The position numbers and the translations under genes were made by a program. Under the pieces are notes generated by a model. That model was not told the DNA's origin. It worked only from the letters and a program-made list of their open reading frames with translations, and ran no database searches. DNA of 9,143 nucleotides from an uncultured Rhodospirillaceae bacterium (lineage in GTDB: Bacteria; Pseudomonadota; Alphaproteobacteria; RF32; CAG-239): NCBI GenBank assembly GCA_900313185.1, contig OMQI01000154.1, positions 1-9,143 of the forward strand, read 5' to 3'. Below, piece by piece: positions 1-5,745 of this stretch. Positions within the stretch are counted from its first letter, which is position 1. Each line of letters opens with the position of its first letter.

Positions 1-30
1 ACGGTGTTTTGTCAAGGTGTAAATTAGTGT

Positions 31-59
31 TTGACAAGCATCTTGTAAAAGAGTAAACT
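31..59 (+). promoter_or_regulatory. Sigma70-like promoter of the 363-aa gene
   Basis: A perfect -35 box TTGACA (31-36) is followed after 17 bases by TAAACT (54-59, four of six matches to TATAAT). This predicts a transcription start near 66 and a leader of about 40 bases. Two dyads overlap it. TTGTCAA (9-15) is an exact inverted copy of TTGACAA (31-37), and ACAAG-CAT-CTTGT (34-46) sits in the spacer. Either could be an operator. Bases 1-30 may be the tail of an upstream gene, but this cannot be decided. Confidence 0.6.
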
Positions 60-105
60 TGAAAATTGGAGTAAAAATTAGAAATATATAAATTTATGTA
101 TAATT

Positions 106-1197
106 ATGAATAAAAACGAAATGATTAGAAGGGCCTTCAAGGAAGCCACGCCCGTTGCCCGCCGAGTTGCTGCGCAACGTATGAAAAACGGTAAATCTTT
201 TGCTGAAATCGAGGATGAGTTTATCAATATCATCGGTATTGAAAGCCCTCTGTATGATTCGATGAAAGAATCTCTGATTGACCATATTCAACGTCATGGT
301 TTGAATGCGATTGCTTTGAAGTATTTTGATGAGTTTGTGCAGGTTGAATATTTTACTAAGCACGCCTATCAAAAGGTTCTTAAAAAAGTTCGTCACGCCT
401 ATGTGGATATAGAACACCAGATTAGCGATGCGGAAGCAGATTTGGCAAAAGCAGAGAAAAATTCCATCGAAAAATTCAGGTTGGAACAAGACAGAAAGAA
501 ACTGGACACATCGCTGAAGAGTTTGGAGTATCTGATTTCAAAAATCACCGAGTATTTGCAGAAGGTGGATGATTTGTCTTCAATTGCCTACGATATGATT
601 ATGTCCGGTAAGACACCTGATTTTGAAGCATGGCGTGATAAGATGATTATTCAAGACATCTTGTTTGAAGAAAATAAACAGTTTTTGAAACAATCATTAC
701 ATCATCTGGCCGTTTTGGAACAAAACAAGTGCAAGCTTGGTATTGAAGATTTGCGTTTGCTTTTGTACCATAAGCAGGGATGTCGTCGTGAAAAGCTCTA
801 TCGCAAGGTTGAGGAATGGATAATAAAAATTTACTATTCTCTTGATACCGAAGATGAACGTCGCATTATCTACAAAGATATTTGTATGTTTGTAGAAGAA
901 GTCGTGCCGATGGCCGGATATATTTCTCCGATGATTATCCGTTTTATTCTCGACCGAGATTTTGTCAGTGAAGACAGCCGTAATCTGTTGATAAAAATTA
1001 AATCTGTGGTTGCTAATTTGTGTATGACCTCGCTGATTGTAACTCCGCTTCGCAGGATGTATGACCGAGCGGTGGAAAATTTGAGCAAGCAGTCAATAAG
1101 CGAATCCGACATTTATGTGATGGAGGTTATGAAACTCTATAATCCCAAAATTGTATCGGAAGATGTCAACGCATTTTTGAGCAGCAGATGCCATTAA
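106..1197 (+). CDS. Hypothetical helical/coiled-coil protein, 363 aa
   Basis: I do not recognise this family. The protein has no signal peptide and no membrane segment, so it is probably cytoplasmic. It looks almost entirely alpha-helical. A basic N-terminus (residues 1-30) is followed by a helical region and then by a Lys/Glu/Leu-rich stretch at about 88-155 with coiled-coil character. A C-terminal helical half (about 180-350) contains scattered cysteines (209, 226, 260, 306, 362) without metal-binding spacing. The ATG at 106 is the first usable start after the promoter at 31-59. No good Shine-Dalgarno site sits at the normal distance; GGAG at 68-71 is too far away, and the next ATG (121) is no better placed. 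The gene stands alone: a promoter lies in front and an intrinsic terminator begins at its stop codon. The reading frame is long and intact, so the coding call is firm, but no function can be assigned. Confidence 0.85.
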   Translation: MNKNEMIRRAFKEATPVARRVAAQRMKNGKSFAEIEDEFINIIGIESPLYDSMKESLIDHIQRHGLNAIALKYFDEFVQVEYFTKHAYQKVLKKVRHAYVDIEHQISDAEADLAKAEKNSIEKFRLEQDRKKLDTSLKSLEYLISKITEYLQKVDDLSSIAYDMIMSGKTPDFEAWRDKMIIQDILFEENKQFLKQSLHHLAVLEQNKCKLGIEDLRLLLYHKQGCRREKLYRKVEEWIIKIYYSLDTEDERRIIYKDICMFVEEVVPMAGYISPMIIRFILDRDFVSEDSRNLLIKIKSVVANLCMTSLIVTPLRRMYDRAVENLSKQSISESDIYVMEVMKLYNPKIVSEDVNAFLSSRCH

Positions 1198-1241
1198 AAA
1201 AAGCCGATTGTCTATGTGTATACATAGCAATCGGTTTTTTT
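1196..1241 (+). terminator. Intrinsic terminator after the 363-aa gene
   Basis: CCGATTG (1204-1210) pairs with CAATCGG (1228-1234). Inside it, CTATGT (1212-1217) pairs with ACATAG (1222-1227) around a four-base loop, with one bulged T. A run of seven T follows at 1235-1241. Seven A at 1196-1202 precede the stem, so it could also work on the minus strand, although no minus-strand gene is nearby. The stop codon of the upstream gene overlaps the A-run. Confidence 0.9.
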
Positions 1242-1261
1242 ATTCTTTAGTTTTAAGTTGA

Positions 1262-1291
1262 TTGAAAATAAAATTTATACACATATATAAA
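1262..1291 (+). promoter_or_regulatory. Possible promoter of a non-coding transcript
   Basis: TTGAAA (1262-1267) lies 18 bases before TATAAA (1286-1291), or 16 bases before TATATA (1284-1289). The expected start is near 1297. The surroundings are very AT-rich, so matches of this quality can occur by chance. It gains weight from the structured, terminator-ended segment that follows. Confidence 0.35.
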
Positions 1292-1296
1292 CCGTG

Positions 1297-1530
1297 TTCA
1301 CAAACAACAATGATGTTCTTTAAGCAATTAAATTCTAAATTGTTTGTTTGGAGCCGACACAAAAAAGCATCGTAAAAGATTAAATAATCAAAAAAGATTA
1401 TTTTACCGAGTATGCTGCGTGTCAGGCCTTGTTTATGATGTTATTGAGATAAGTTTGGGATATTTTTATCATATTATCTTTAGAACCATAAAAAGGCGGA
1501 GAAGGGAGCGTTTTTTATGCTCCCTTTTTT
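1297..1530 (+). ncRNA. Candidate structured small RNA or attenuated leader
   Basis: The stretch 1242-1609 has no convincing protein gene. The best open frame (1344-1532) lacks a ribosome site and ends inside a terminator T-run. The sequence is rich in pairing instead. AAGCAATT (1322-1329) pairs with AATTGTTT (1338-1345). A long interrupted stem runs from 1353 to 1427: GCC/GGC and GACAC/GTGTC with one bulged A, then AGCAT/ATGCT, then GTAAAA/TTTTAC, with a possible AATAATC/GATTATT tip around six A. Downstream, AGATAA (1447-1452) can pair with TTATCT (1474-1479), and TATGAT (1434-1439) with ATCATA (1468-1473); these two options exclude each other unless a pseudoknot forms. The segment ends in a strong intrinsic terminator. 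It matches no RNA family that I recognise; SRP RNA, tmRNA and RNase P signatures were looked for and not found. It could be a free-standing small RNA or a leader controlling the gene at 1610. The 5' end is approximate. Confidence 0.35.
1502..1530 (+). terminator. Intrinsic terminator in a gene-less stretch
   Basis: AAGGGAGC (1502-1509) pairs perfectly with GCTCCCTT (1519-1526) around a nine-base loop, and the T-run reaches 1530. No gene is visible between this and the previous terminator at 1241. It therefore implies a non-coding transcript or a leader that ends here, 80 bases before the start codon at 1610. Confidence 0.85.
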
Positions 1531-1555
1531 GATGCAATGCATAAAATTATAAAAA

Positions 1556-1586
1556 TTGTTTTCTTTTATATTTATGAAGTTATACT
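1556..1586 (+). promoter_or_regulatory. Possible promoter of the secreted-protein gene
   Basis: TATACT (1581-1586) is a good -10 box. The best -35 match is TTGTTT (1556-1561), with a long 19-base spacer. A start near 1593 would leave a leader of about 17 bases with just room for the Shine-Dalgarno site at 1599-1603. If real, the gene at 1610 does not depend on read-through of the terminator at 1502-1530. Confidence 0.35.
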
Positions 1587-1609
1587 CTAACCATTGGCGG
1601 AGGATTGAA

Positions 1610-2437
1610 ATGATAAAAATAATTTTCGGTGTTTTACTTTTTTGCGGGGTGATATTTTCTGCAAATGCACAAGAGGTAGAGGTTCCCGCAGAGCAACCTG
1701 TCGATGAAGTTTCGGAAACTCAAGACACAAATCCGGAAGAAACCGTATCCGAGCAACCTCAACAAGAAGAACCTGCAGAAGAAGTTGTGTATGTAGACGC
1801 CGAAGTTTTTTCGCCCTCTTTTATGAAGAGTTTGATAGGATGTAAACCGGATTCGGAAAGCAATCAGGAAAATACGATTGAAATTATAGGTATTAAAGAC
1901 CAACGCTGTCAGATAAAATATGCTAATTTTGATTTAAATGTCCCACCATCATTACTGGGTAATATTCATAGTTTTGAAGATGTGGAAACTCTTTTGAAAA
2001 ACAAAGATATTGCACACTACAATTACCGTGCCGATTATATTTATGAAGGATTGGTTTATGCCTTGGATGCGTGCTTGAATAAGAAAGAGTATTTCGGTAA
2101 ACAAGAAGAATTATCAGATGAGTATGTAACTATAAATAGGGGATTAAGTTCTGAATTCATAAATGGCGTATGTGTAATAAGTTTGCAAAACACACAAAAC
2201 ATTGAAGGTGTAGACAGTGATTTAAGAGTTACTTGTAAACTGCCGTATAAAGAAGTGAAAAATCTGGAACCTTATTTTAAGGATATAGTTGCAAAATACG
2301 GCGAAAAACGGGGTTTTGGTTCCGACGGGCATATTATGGTAAAACCTGCCGAATACAATAAAAAAACTAATGAAGGCGATATAGCGTTAATGTATTATAT
2401 GCAAAAAAACGGATTTTGTAGAAAGAATACCGAATAA
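1610..2437 (+). CDS. Secreted six-cysteine protein of unknown function
   Basis: This frame encodes a 275-aa exported protein of no recognised family. The start is the ATG at 1610. It has GGAGG at 1599-1603 six bases upstream, and its product begins directly with a signal peptide. An in-frame TTG at 1556 would add 18 residues ahead of the signal peptide and lies on the promoter, so it is rejected. Residues 1-20 form a hydrophobic signal sequence with a signal peptidase I site after SANA. C12 has Phe before it and does not fit a lipobox. Residues 21-60 are a Glu/Pro/Gln-rich acidic linker. The rest (about 61-275) is a compact domain with six cysteines (78, 100, 155, 188, 209, 270), consistent with three disulfides in the periplasm. 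The gene ends one base before the convergent trxB stop codon. Translation and export are well supported, but the function is unknown. Confidence 0.85.
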   Translation: MIKIIFGVLLFCGVIFSANAQEVEVPAEQPVDEVSETQDTNPEETVSEQPQQEEPAEEVVYVDAEVFSPSFMKSLIGCKPDSESNQENTIEIIGIKDQRCQIKYANFDLNVPPSLLGNIHSFEDVETLLKNKDIAHYNYRADYIYEGLVYALDACLNKKEYFGKQEELSDEYVTINRGLSSEFINGVCVISLQNTQNIEGVDSDLRVTCKLPYKEVKNLEPYFKDIVAKYGEKRGFGSDGHIMVKPAEYNKKTNEGDIALMYYMQKNGFCRKNTE

Positions 2438-2438
2438 T

Positions 2439-3365
2439 TCAAAGATAATGAATTGCCTCCAAAGCTGCTTTTGCCCCACATCCGGCGGCAATTACGGCTT
2501 GACGGTACGGAGTGCAAACATCTCCGGCCGCATATACTCCGGCAATATCTGTAGCACAGCTGTGCGCTTTGGTAACGATATACCCGCCGGCATCTAAATG
2601 CAAATAACGGCGAAACATTTCCGTGTTGGGATGATGCCCGATTGCCACAAAAATACCGGCAATATCCAGATATTTTCGTTTGTCGCTTTTCACGTTGCGG
2701 ATTTTAATTCCGCTGACTTCCAAAGGGTTTTCGGTTCCGATTATTTCATCTACGACATTATTCCAAAAAATAGTTATTTTACGATTTTCAAAGATACGTT
2801 GTTGCATAACTTTTTCAGCGTTAAAAGAATGTCGGCGATGAATAATATATACTTTTTCAACATAATTTGTCAGATACAGGGCTTGCTCAAGTGCGGAATT
2901 TCCGCCGCCGATTACGGCAACTTCTTTGCCACGATAAAAGAAACCGTCGCAAGTTGCACAAGATGAAACACCGTGACCGATATATTTTTGTTCACTCGGC
3001 AATCCCAACCATTTTACCGAAGCACCGGTAGCAATTATGATTGATTTTGAGATAAAAGAATTTCCGCCGGCAGAACTGCATACAAAAGGATTATCATAAA
3101 AATCAACCTCGGTAATTTCATCATCAATCAGCTTAACTCCTAAATTTACAGCCTGTTTATAAACACGATCCATTAAATCAAAACCGCTGATAGGCTCAAC
3201 AAATCCCGGAAAGTTTTCCACCCAACCGGAGCGGATTAATTGTCCTCCTTTGCTGGAACCGGTTACAATCAGTGAATTTACGCCGGCACGGGCAGCATAA
3301 ATTCCGGCAGTGTACCCGGCCGGTCCGGAACCCATTATCAATAAATCAGATTTATATTCGGCCAT
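2439..3365 (-). CDS. trxB: Thioredoxin reductase (NADPH)
   Basis: TrxB moves electrons from NADPH through FAD and a redox-active disulfide to thioredoxin in the cytoplasm. The 308-aa length is normal for the low-molecular-weight bacterial enzyme. Visible motifs are the FAD-binding GSGPAG (residues 12-17), GGQL near 40-43, the active-site CATC (136-139) followed by DGFF, the NADPH-binding GGGNSA (153-158), HRR (176-178, which favours NADPH over NADH), ATG near 112-114, and the C-terminal FAD-contact segment GDV (281-283) followed by RQAVIAAGCG. The ATG at 3365 has the Shine-Dalgarno sequence AAAGGGAG at 3380-3373, seven bases away. The gene points away from the ferredoxin gene and shares a 154-bp upstream region with it. 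It is convergent with the secreted-protein gene, with no room for a terminator between them. All catalytic motifs are intact. Confidence 0.97.
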   Translation of the reverse strand: MAEYKSDLLIMGSGPAGYTAGIYAARAGVNSLIVTGSSKGGQLIRSGWVENFPGFVEPISGFDLMDRVYKQAVNLGVKLIDDEITEVDFYDNPFVCSSAGGNSFISKSIIIATGASVKWLGLPSEQKYIGHGVSSCATCDGFFYRGKEVAVIGGGNSALEQALYLTNYVEKVYIIHRRHSFNAEKVMQQRIFENRKITIFWNNVVDEIIGTENPLEVSGIKIRNVKSDKRKYLDIAGIFVAIGHHPNTEMFRRYLHLDAGGYIVTKAHSCATDIAGVYAAGDVCTPYRQAVIAAGCGAKAALEAIHYL

Positions 3366-3386
3366 TTTTTTTCTCCCTTTAGGGCA

Positions 3387-3414
3387 AAAATAGTGGCGCT
3401 TGTATTTTTTTCAA
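3387..3414 (-). promoter_or_regulatory. Possible trxB promoter
   Basis: On the minus strand TTGAAA (3414-3409) is followed after 16 bases by TATTTT (3392-3387). The transcript would begin near 3380, very close to the Shine-Dalgarno site at 3380-3373. The match is moderate and the leader would be short, so an alternative site further upstream in the AT-rich divergent region is possible. Confidence 0.35.
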
Positions 3415-3468
3415 TGTTTCAAGATATATTTTTAAAAGTATAAAAAATGACTTGCTTTTCTGATAAAA

Positions 3469-3496
3469 TTGATTAGATTATATCCCAAACTATGGT
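3469..3496 (+). promoter_or_regulatory. Possible ferredoxin promoter
   Basis: TTGATT (3469-3474) is followed after 16 bases by TATGGT (3491-3496). An overlapping alternative is TTGCTT (3452-3457), 16 bases, TAGATT (3474-3479). Either would start a transcript shortly before the AAGGAG ribosome site at 3507-3512. Neither box pair is a strong match, so the exact site is uncertain. Confidence 0.35.
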
Positions 3497-3519
3497 AGAA
3501 ATTTTTAAGGAGAAATAAA

Positions 3520-3753
3520 ATGCCTTCAGTTATTAATGATTCTTGTATTAAATGCGGTACTTGTGCCAGTATTTGTCCGGTTAGCGCTATGCATTTAAGC
3601 GATAGCCAAATGGTTATTGATCCGGATACTTGTATTGATTGCGGTGCTTGTATTGCTGAATGTCCGGTTAGTGCAATTTGTAACGATGCCGAAGCAACTC
3701 CGGAAGCAATCAGTTTTAATGCTGAGCAATCAAAGGTTTGCCCGAGCGCATAA
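3520..3753 (+). CDS. 2[4Fe-4S] ferredoxin, clostridial type
   Basis: This small soluble electron carrier has 77 aa and two complete CxxCxxCxxxCP clusters: C9, C12, C15, C19 and C38, C41, C44, C48. The two halves are a clear internal duplication (ICPVSAM / ECPVSAI). There is no long C-terminal extension and no 3Fe-4S-type cysteine pattern as in the seven-iron FdxA proteins, so two 4Fe-4S clusters of low potential are expected. Extra cysteines at 54 and 74 are outside the motifs. The ATG at 3520 has a near-ideal AAGGAG site at 3507-3512. Known partners of this family include pyruvate:ferredoxin oxidoreductase and hydrogenases, but none is encoded here, so the partner is unknown. A strong terminator follows 15 bases after the stop codon. 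Confidence 0.95.
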   Translation: MPSVINDSCIKCGTCASICPVSAMHLSDSQMVIDPDTCIDCGACIAECPVSAICNDAEATPEAISFNAEQSKVCPSA

Positions 3754-3768
3754 TTTTGAAAGTTAACT

Positions 3769-3798
3769 AAAAACTCAGGCTTTTGCCTGAGTTTTTTT
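3769..3798 (+). terminator. Intrinsic terminator after the ferredoxin gene
   Basis: ACTCAGGC (3773-3780) pairs perfectly with GCCTGAGT (3785-3792) around a TTTT loop. A-residues precede the stem and seven T follow at 3792-3798. The methyltransferase start codon lies only 17 bases downstream. Confidence 0.95.
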
Positions 3799-3815
3799 AT
3801 ACGAGAAAGATTAAA

Positions 3816-4574
3816 ATGCTTGCCAATCATACAAACGATTATTTGCTGGATAAAAAAATCAAGATATTTCAGCCGGTGGACGGGTATCGTGCATCTAGCG
3901 ATGCCGTTTTGCTGTCGGCAATGCCGGAAAATAATTTGAAAAATGCCCGAATTTTGGATGTGGGTTCCGGTACCGGAGCAATTTCTTTGTGTTTGGCACA
4001 TCGCTTACAAAACAATAATGTGCAGATATACGGGTTGGAGTTGCAGAAAGAATTGGTTGAATTATCCAATGAAAGCGCCAAAGTCAACGGATTTGATTTT
4101 GTGCGGTTTTATCAATCAGATATAAGAGAAAAAATGGAAATACCCGAGTATAAACCTTGCTCATTTGATGTTGTAATAAGTAATCCGCCGTATAGTGAAC
4201 GTGATATGCCGTCGCCGAATATTTCCAAAGCAACGGCTCATAATCATCATAATTTTGATTTAAATCATTGGTTGGCATTTTGTTTGAAATCACTTAAACC
4301 ATTCGGTAAATTATATCTGGTAAATCGTGCCGAAGCATTATCGGATATTTGTTCTTTTCTGCAAGGAAAAGCAGGAAATATTACAATTTTGCCGATATAT
4401 TCAAAACAGGAGCAAATTGCCAAAAGAGTTATTGTTTCGGCACAAAAAGATTCTAAAGCTCCTTGTCGGATTTTACCTTCGCTGATTATGCACGATACAA
4501 ACGGGAAATATTCGGAAATCGGAGACAAGGTTTTAAGAAAAGGATTATCTTTCGGCGAATTACTTAATATTTAA
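3816..4574 (+). CDS. tRNA1(Val) A37 N6-methyltransferase-like (TrmN6/YfiC family)
   Basis: This is a SAM-dependent methyltransferase of 252 aa. The family (COG4123, YfiC/TrmN6) methylates N6 of A37 in tRNA-Val. Visible features are the family's N-terminal QPVDGYRASSDAVLL (residues 19-33), SAM-binding motif I DVGSGTG (48-54), an acidic residue in GLE (73-75), and the N6-adenine catalytic NPPY (123-126). A C-terminal KLYLVNRAEAL strand and an AKRVIV segment are also typical of the family. The start is the ATG at 3816. The in-frame TTG at 3783 lies inside the terminator hairpin and is rejected. The ribosome site is weak, only GAGAAAGA at 3803-3810. No separate promoter is evident between the terminator and the start, so expression may depend on read-through from the ferredoxin gene. 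The family call is solid; the exact tRNA target is inferred. Confidence 0.88.
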   Translation: MLANHTNDYLLDKKIKIFQPVDGYRASSDAVLLSAMPENNLKNARILDVGSGTGAISLCLAHRLQNNNVQIYGLELQKELVELSNESAKVNGFDFVRFYQSDIREKMEIPEYKPCSFDVVISNPPYSERDMPSPNISKATAHNHHNFDLNHWLAFCLKSLKPFGKLYLVNRAEALSDICSFLQGKAGNITILPIYSKQEQIAKRVIVSAQKDSKAPCRILPSLIMHDTNGKYSEIGDKVLRKGLSFGELLNI

Positions 4575-4575
4575 G

Positions 4576-4603
4576 TTTATTTTTACATTTGCGGTGGTAT
4601 AAT
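4576..4603 (+). promoter_or_regulatory. Extended -10 promoter of the LprI-like gene
   Basis: TATAAT (4598-4603) is a perfect -10 box and is preceded by TGG, giving the extended -10 motif TGnTATAAT. The -35 region is poor (TTTATT at 4576-4581, 16-base spacer), which an extended -10 can compensate for. The predicted start is near 4610, about 23 bases before the start codon at 4633. Confidence 0.65.
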
Positions 4604-4632
4604 CTAGGCAGTTTGTATAATGAGGTGAGCCT

Positions 4633-5652
4633 ATGTTAAGATTTTTATTGATTTTATTTTTCGGGTTGGTGTTTAATGCGAACTTTTCGCAGGCTTTTAT
4701 GCCGTCATATCTTGACGGAGATGAATATTTTAAGTGCATAAGAGCTACAAATAACTACAACAATTGTGCAGATGAACAGGCACGTGAAAGATTAAATACC
4801 GTAAAAAAACAATATAGAACAATTTTGACTAACCCTAATATTTTAGGGTGGCATAAAAATATTTCCGATAATACGGCAACTCTTCGTGATATGTATGAAA
4901 GCTGGACTGCTTTTCGTAATCGTTTATGCTCACTTTCAAATAAGGCAGCTAAATATTTGGAACCTTTAATTGATGAAAAAATAGGTTGTAATTCTTATTA
5001 TATAGCCCATCACCAAGATCATCTTAACAGTATTATATTGCTGTTGACCAAAAATGTTCCGCAAAAAAAAGGACAATTTGATTATTTGAAAATATATGAT
5101 CACGATGATGAATACGAAGAGTGTATGAAAGGCAAAGATACTTCAAAATGCTTGGATGAAGAATTGAAACGTTCGTCGAAAGGAATTAAAAATTTATATA
5201 AAACGCTTTTGGAAGATGATTTTGTCGGCAAATGGAATAACGGACCGGATTTGAAAAACGGTAATTATCGTGATATGTACGACAGTTGGATTGCGTATCG
5301 TAATCGGATGTGTTCGCTTTCTGTTTGGGCATATCAGGTAGGATACGGTAAAAGCGGTGTTGGGTTAAATCAATGTTTACAATTCTTTAATCGTGAAAAG
5401 TTGGAAACATTGCAAAATCTGTTGATGAGTGCAAGCTCTGCACTGGATGACGAGTATGATGAAGATTTTGATGATGATGGCGGTGAGGCTGAGGGCAAAA
5501 CCATCAAACCGTTAGAGAGACGTTTTGATGAGAAACAGAACAAAGAAGATGCTTTGGAACCTGATGAAAAAGCAGAGCCTTTAATCAAAAAAGCAGAACC
5601 TAAAAAACAAGCTCCGGAAAAGAAAGTAAATGTTCCTTCTTGGGCAAAATAA
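4633..5652 (+). CDS. Exported protein with two tandem LprI-like (DUF1311) domains
   Basis: The product is a 339-aa exported protein. Residues 1-21 are a signal peptide with likely cleavage after SQA. Two repeats follow, at about 32-140 and 161-265. Each holds four cysteines in matching positions: 35, 45, 99, 119 and 164, 173, 227, 248, with 54 residues between the second and third in both. Each also carries the block RDMY(E/D)SW-x-A(F/Y)RNR(L/M)CSLS. The W-x-x-(Y/F)R-x-x-x-C pattern resembles DUF1311/LprI; LprI proteins are known to inhibit lysozyme, but that activity is only a possibility here. The tail (about 271-339) is first Asp/Glu-rich, then Lys/Glu/Pro-rich and probably disordered. The start is fixed by the GAGGTGA ribosome site at 4622-4628. 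No terminator is visible after the stop codon, and an operator-like site begins on the next base. The domain call is moderate; export is firm. Confidence 0.85.
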   Translation: MLRFLLILFFGLVFNANFSQAFMPSYLDGDEYFKCIRATNNYNNCADEQARERLNTVKKQYRTILTNPNILGWHKNISDNTATLRDMYESWTAFRNRLCSLSNKAAKYLEPLIDEKIGCNSYYIAHHQDHLNSIILLLTKNVPQKKGQFDYLKIYDHDDEYEECMKGKDTSKCLDEELKRSSKGIKNLYKTLLEDDFVGKWNNGPDLKNGNYRDMYDSWIAYRNRMCSLSVWAYQVGYGKSGVGLNQCLQFFNREKLETLQNLLMSASSALDDEYDEDFDDDGGEAEGKTIKPLERRFDEKQNKEDALEPDEKAEPLIKKAEPKKQAPEKKVNVPSWAK

Positions 5653-5673
5653 ATATACATACCTGTAAGTATG
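5653..5673 (+). promoter_or_regulatory. Upstream AcrR/TtgR-like operator copy
   Basis: ATATACATAC, six bases, then GTATG. CATAC and GTATG (5658-5662 and 5669-5673) form a perfect 5-bp inverted repeat. The site matches the downstream copy at 5705-5725 at 17 of 21 positions and recalls the TACATAC...GTATGTA operator known for E. coli AcrR. It starts on the base after the stop codon of the upstream gene. Confidence 0.5.
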
Positions 5674-5682
5674 AAATATTTG

Positions 5683-5727
5683 TTGCTATTTGGATAAGCA
5701 AGAGATATACATACGTGCAGGTATAAT
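5683..5727 (+). promoter_or_regulatory. Promoter region of the efflux operon
   Basis: TTGCTA (5683-5688) is followed after 17 bases by TATACA (5706-5711). A second and perfect -10 box TATAAT lies at 5722-5727, but it has no good -35. Both -10 elements fall within or at the edge of the operator copy at 5705-5725, so a bound repressor should block either one. Confidence 0.5.
5705..5725 (+). promoter_or_regulatory. Promoter-overlapping AcrR/TtgR-like operator copy
   Basis: ATATACATAC (5705-5714) is identical to the first copy. GTGCAG and GTATA (5721-5725) follow. TATAC (5706-5710) and GTATA (5721-5725) are inverted copies, and ATAC/GTAT form the inner pair. It lies 52 bp from the first copy, close to five helical turns, so the two sites would face the same side of the DNA. 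The likely ligand is the TetR-family repressor encoded 21 bp downstream. Confidence 0.55.
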
Positions 5728-5745
5728 TACTTATAAGGATTTGGA

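Noticed and set aside
94..489. 131-codon minus-strand frame at the left end
   Set aside because: It is antisense to the 363-aa gene, which has its own promoter and terminator. The Phe-rich product is typical of a shadow of an AT-rich gene.
1350..1530. Known housekeeping RNA (SRP RNA, tmRNA, RNase P)
   Set aside because: The GTGTCAGG segment first recalled SRP RNA, but the conserved GGAAG...GCAGC core is absent. No tmRNA or RNase P signature is visible either.
1344..1532. 62-codon open frame in the gene-less stretch
   Set aside because: It starts without a ribosome site, runs through the long hairpin and the terminator stem, and ends in the terminator T-run. Its basic, Cys/Phe-rich product looks like translated non-coding sequence.
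1556..1609. TTG start giving an 18-residue extension of the secreted protein
   Set aside because: It would put a non-signal stretch in front of a clean signal peptide, and it overlaps the likely promoter. The ATG at 1610 has GGAGG at the right distance.
2598..2966. 122-codon plus-strand frame opposite trxB
   Set aside because: It is a shadow of trxB, whose full set of FAD, NADPH and CATC motifs is on the minus strand.
3783..3815. TTG start giving an 11-residue extension of the methyltransferase
   Set aside because: The TTG lies in the loop and arm of the ferredoxin terminator hairpin, so this extension would be translated from terminator sequence.
3432..4001. 189-codon minus-strand frame across the ferredoxin and methyltransferase genes
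   Set aside because: It lies opposite two well-supported genes and a terminator, and its product has no recognisable features.
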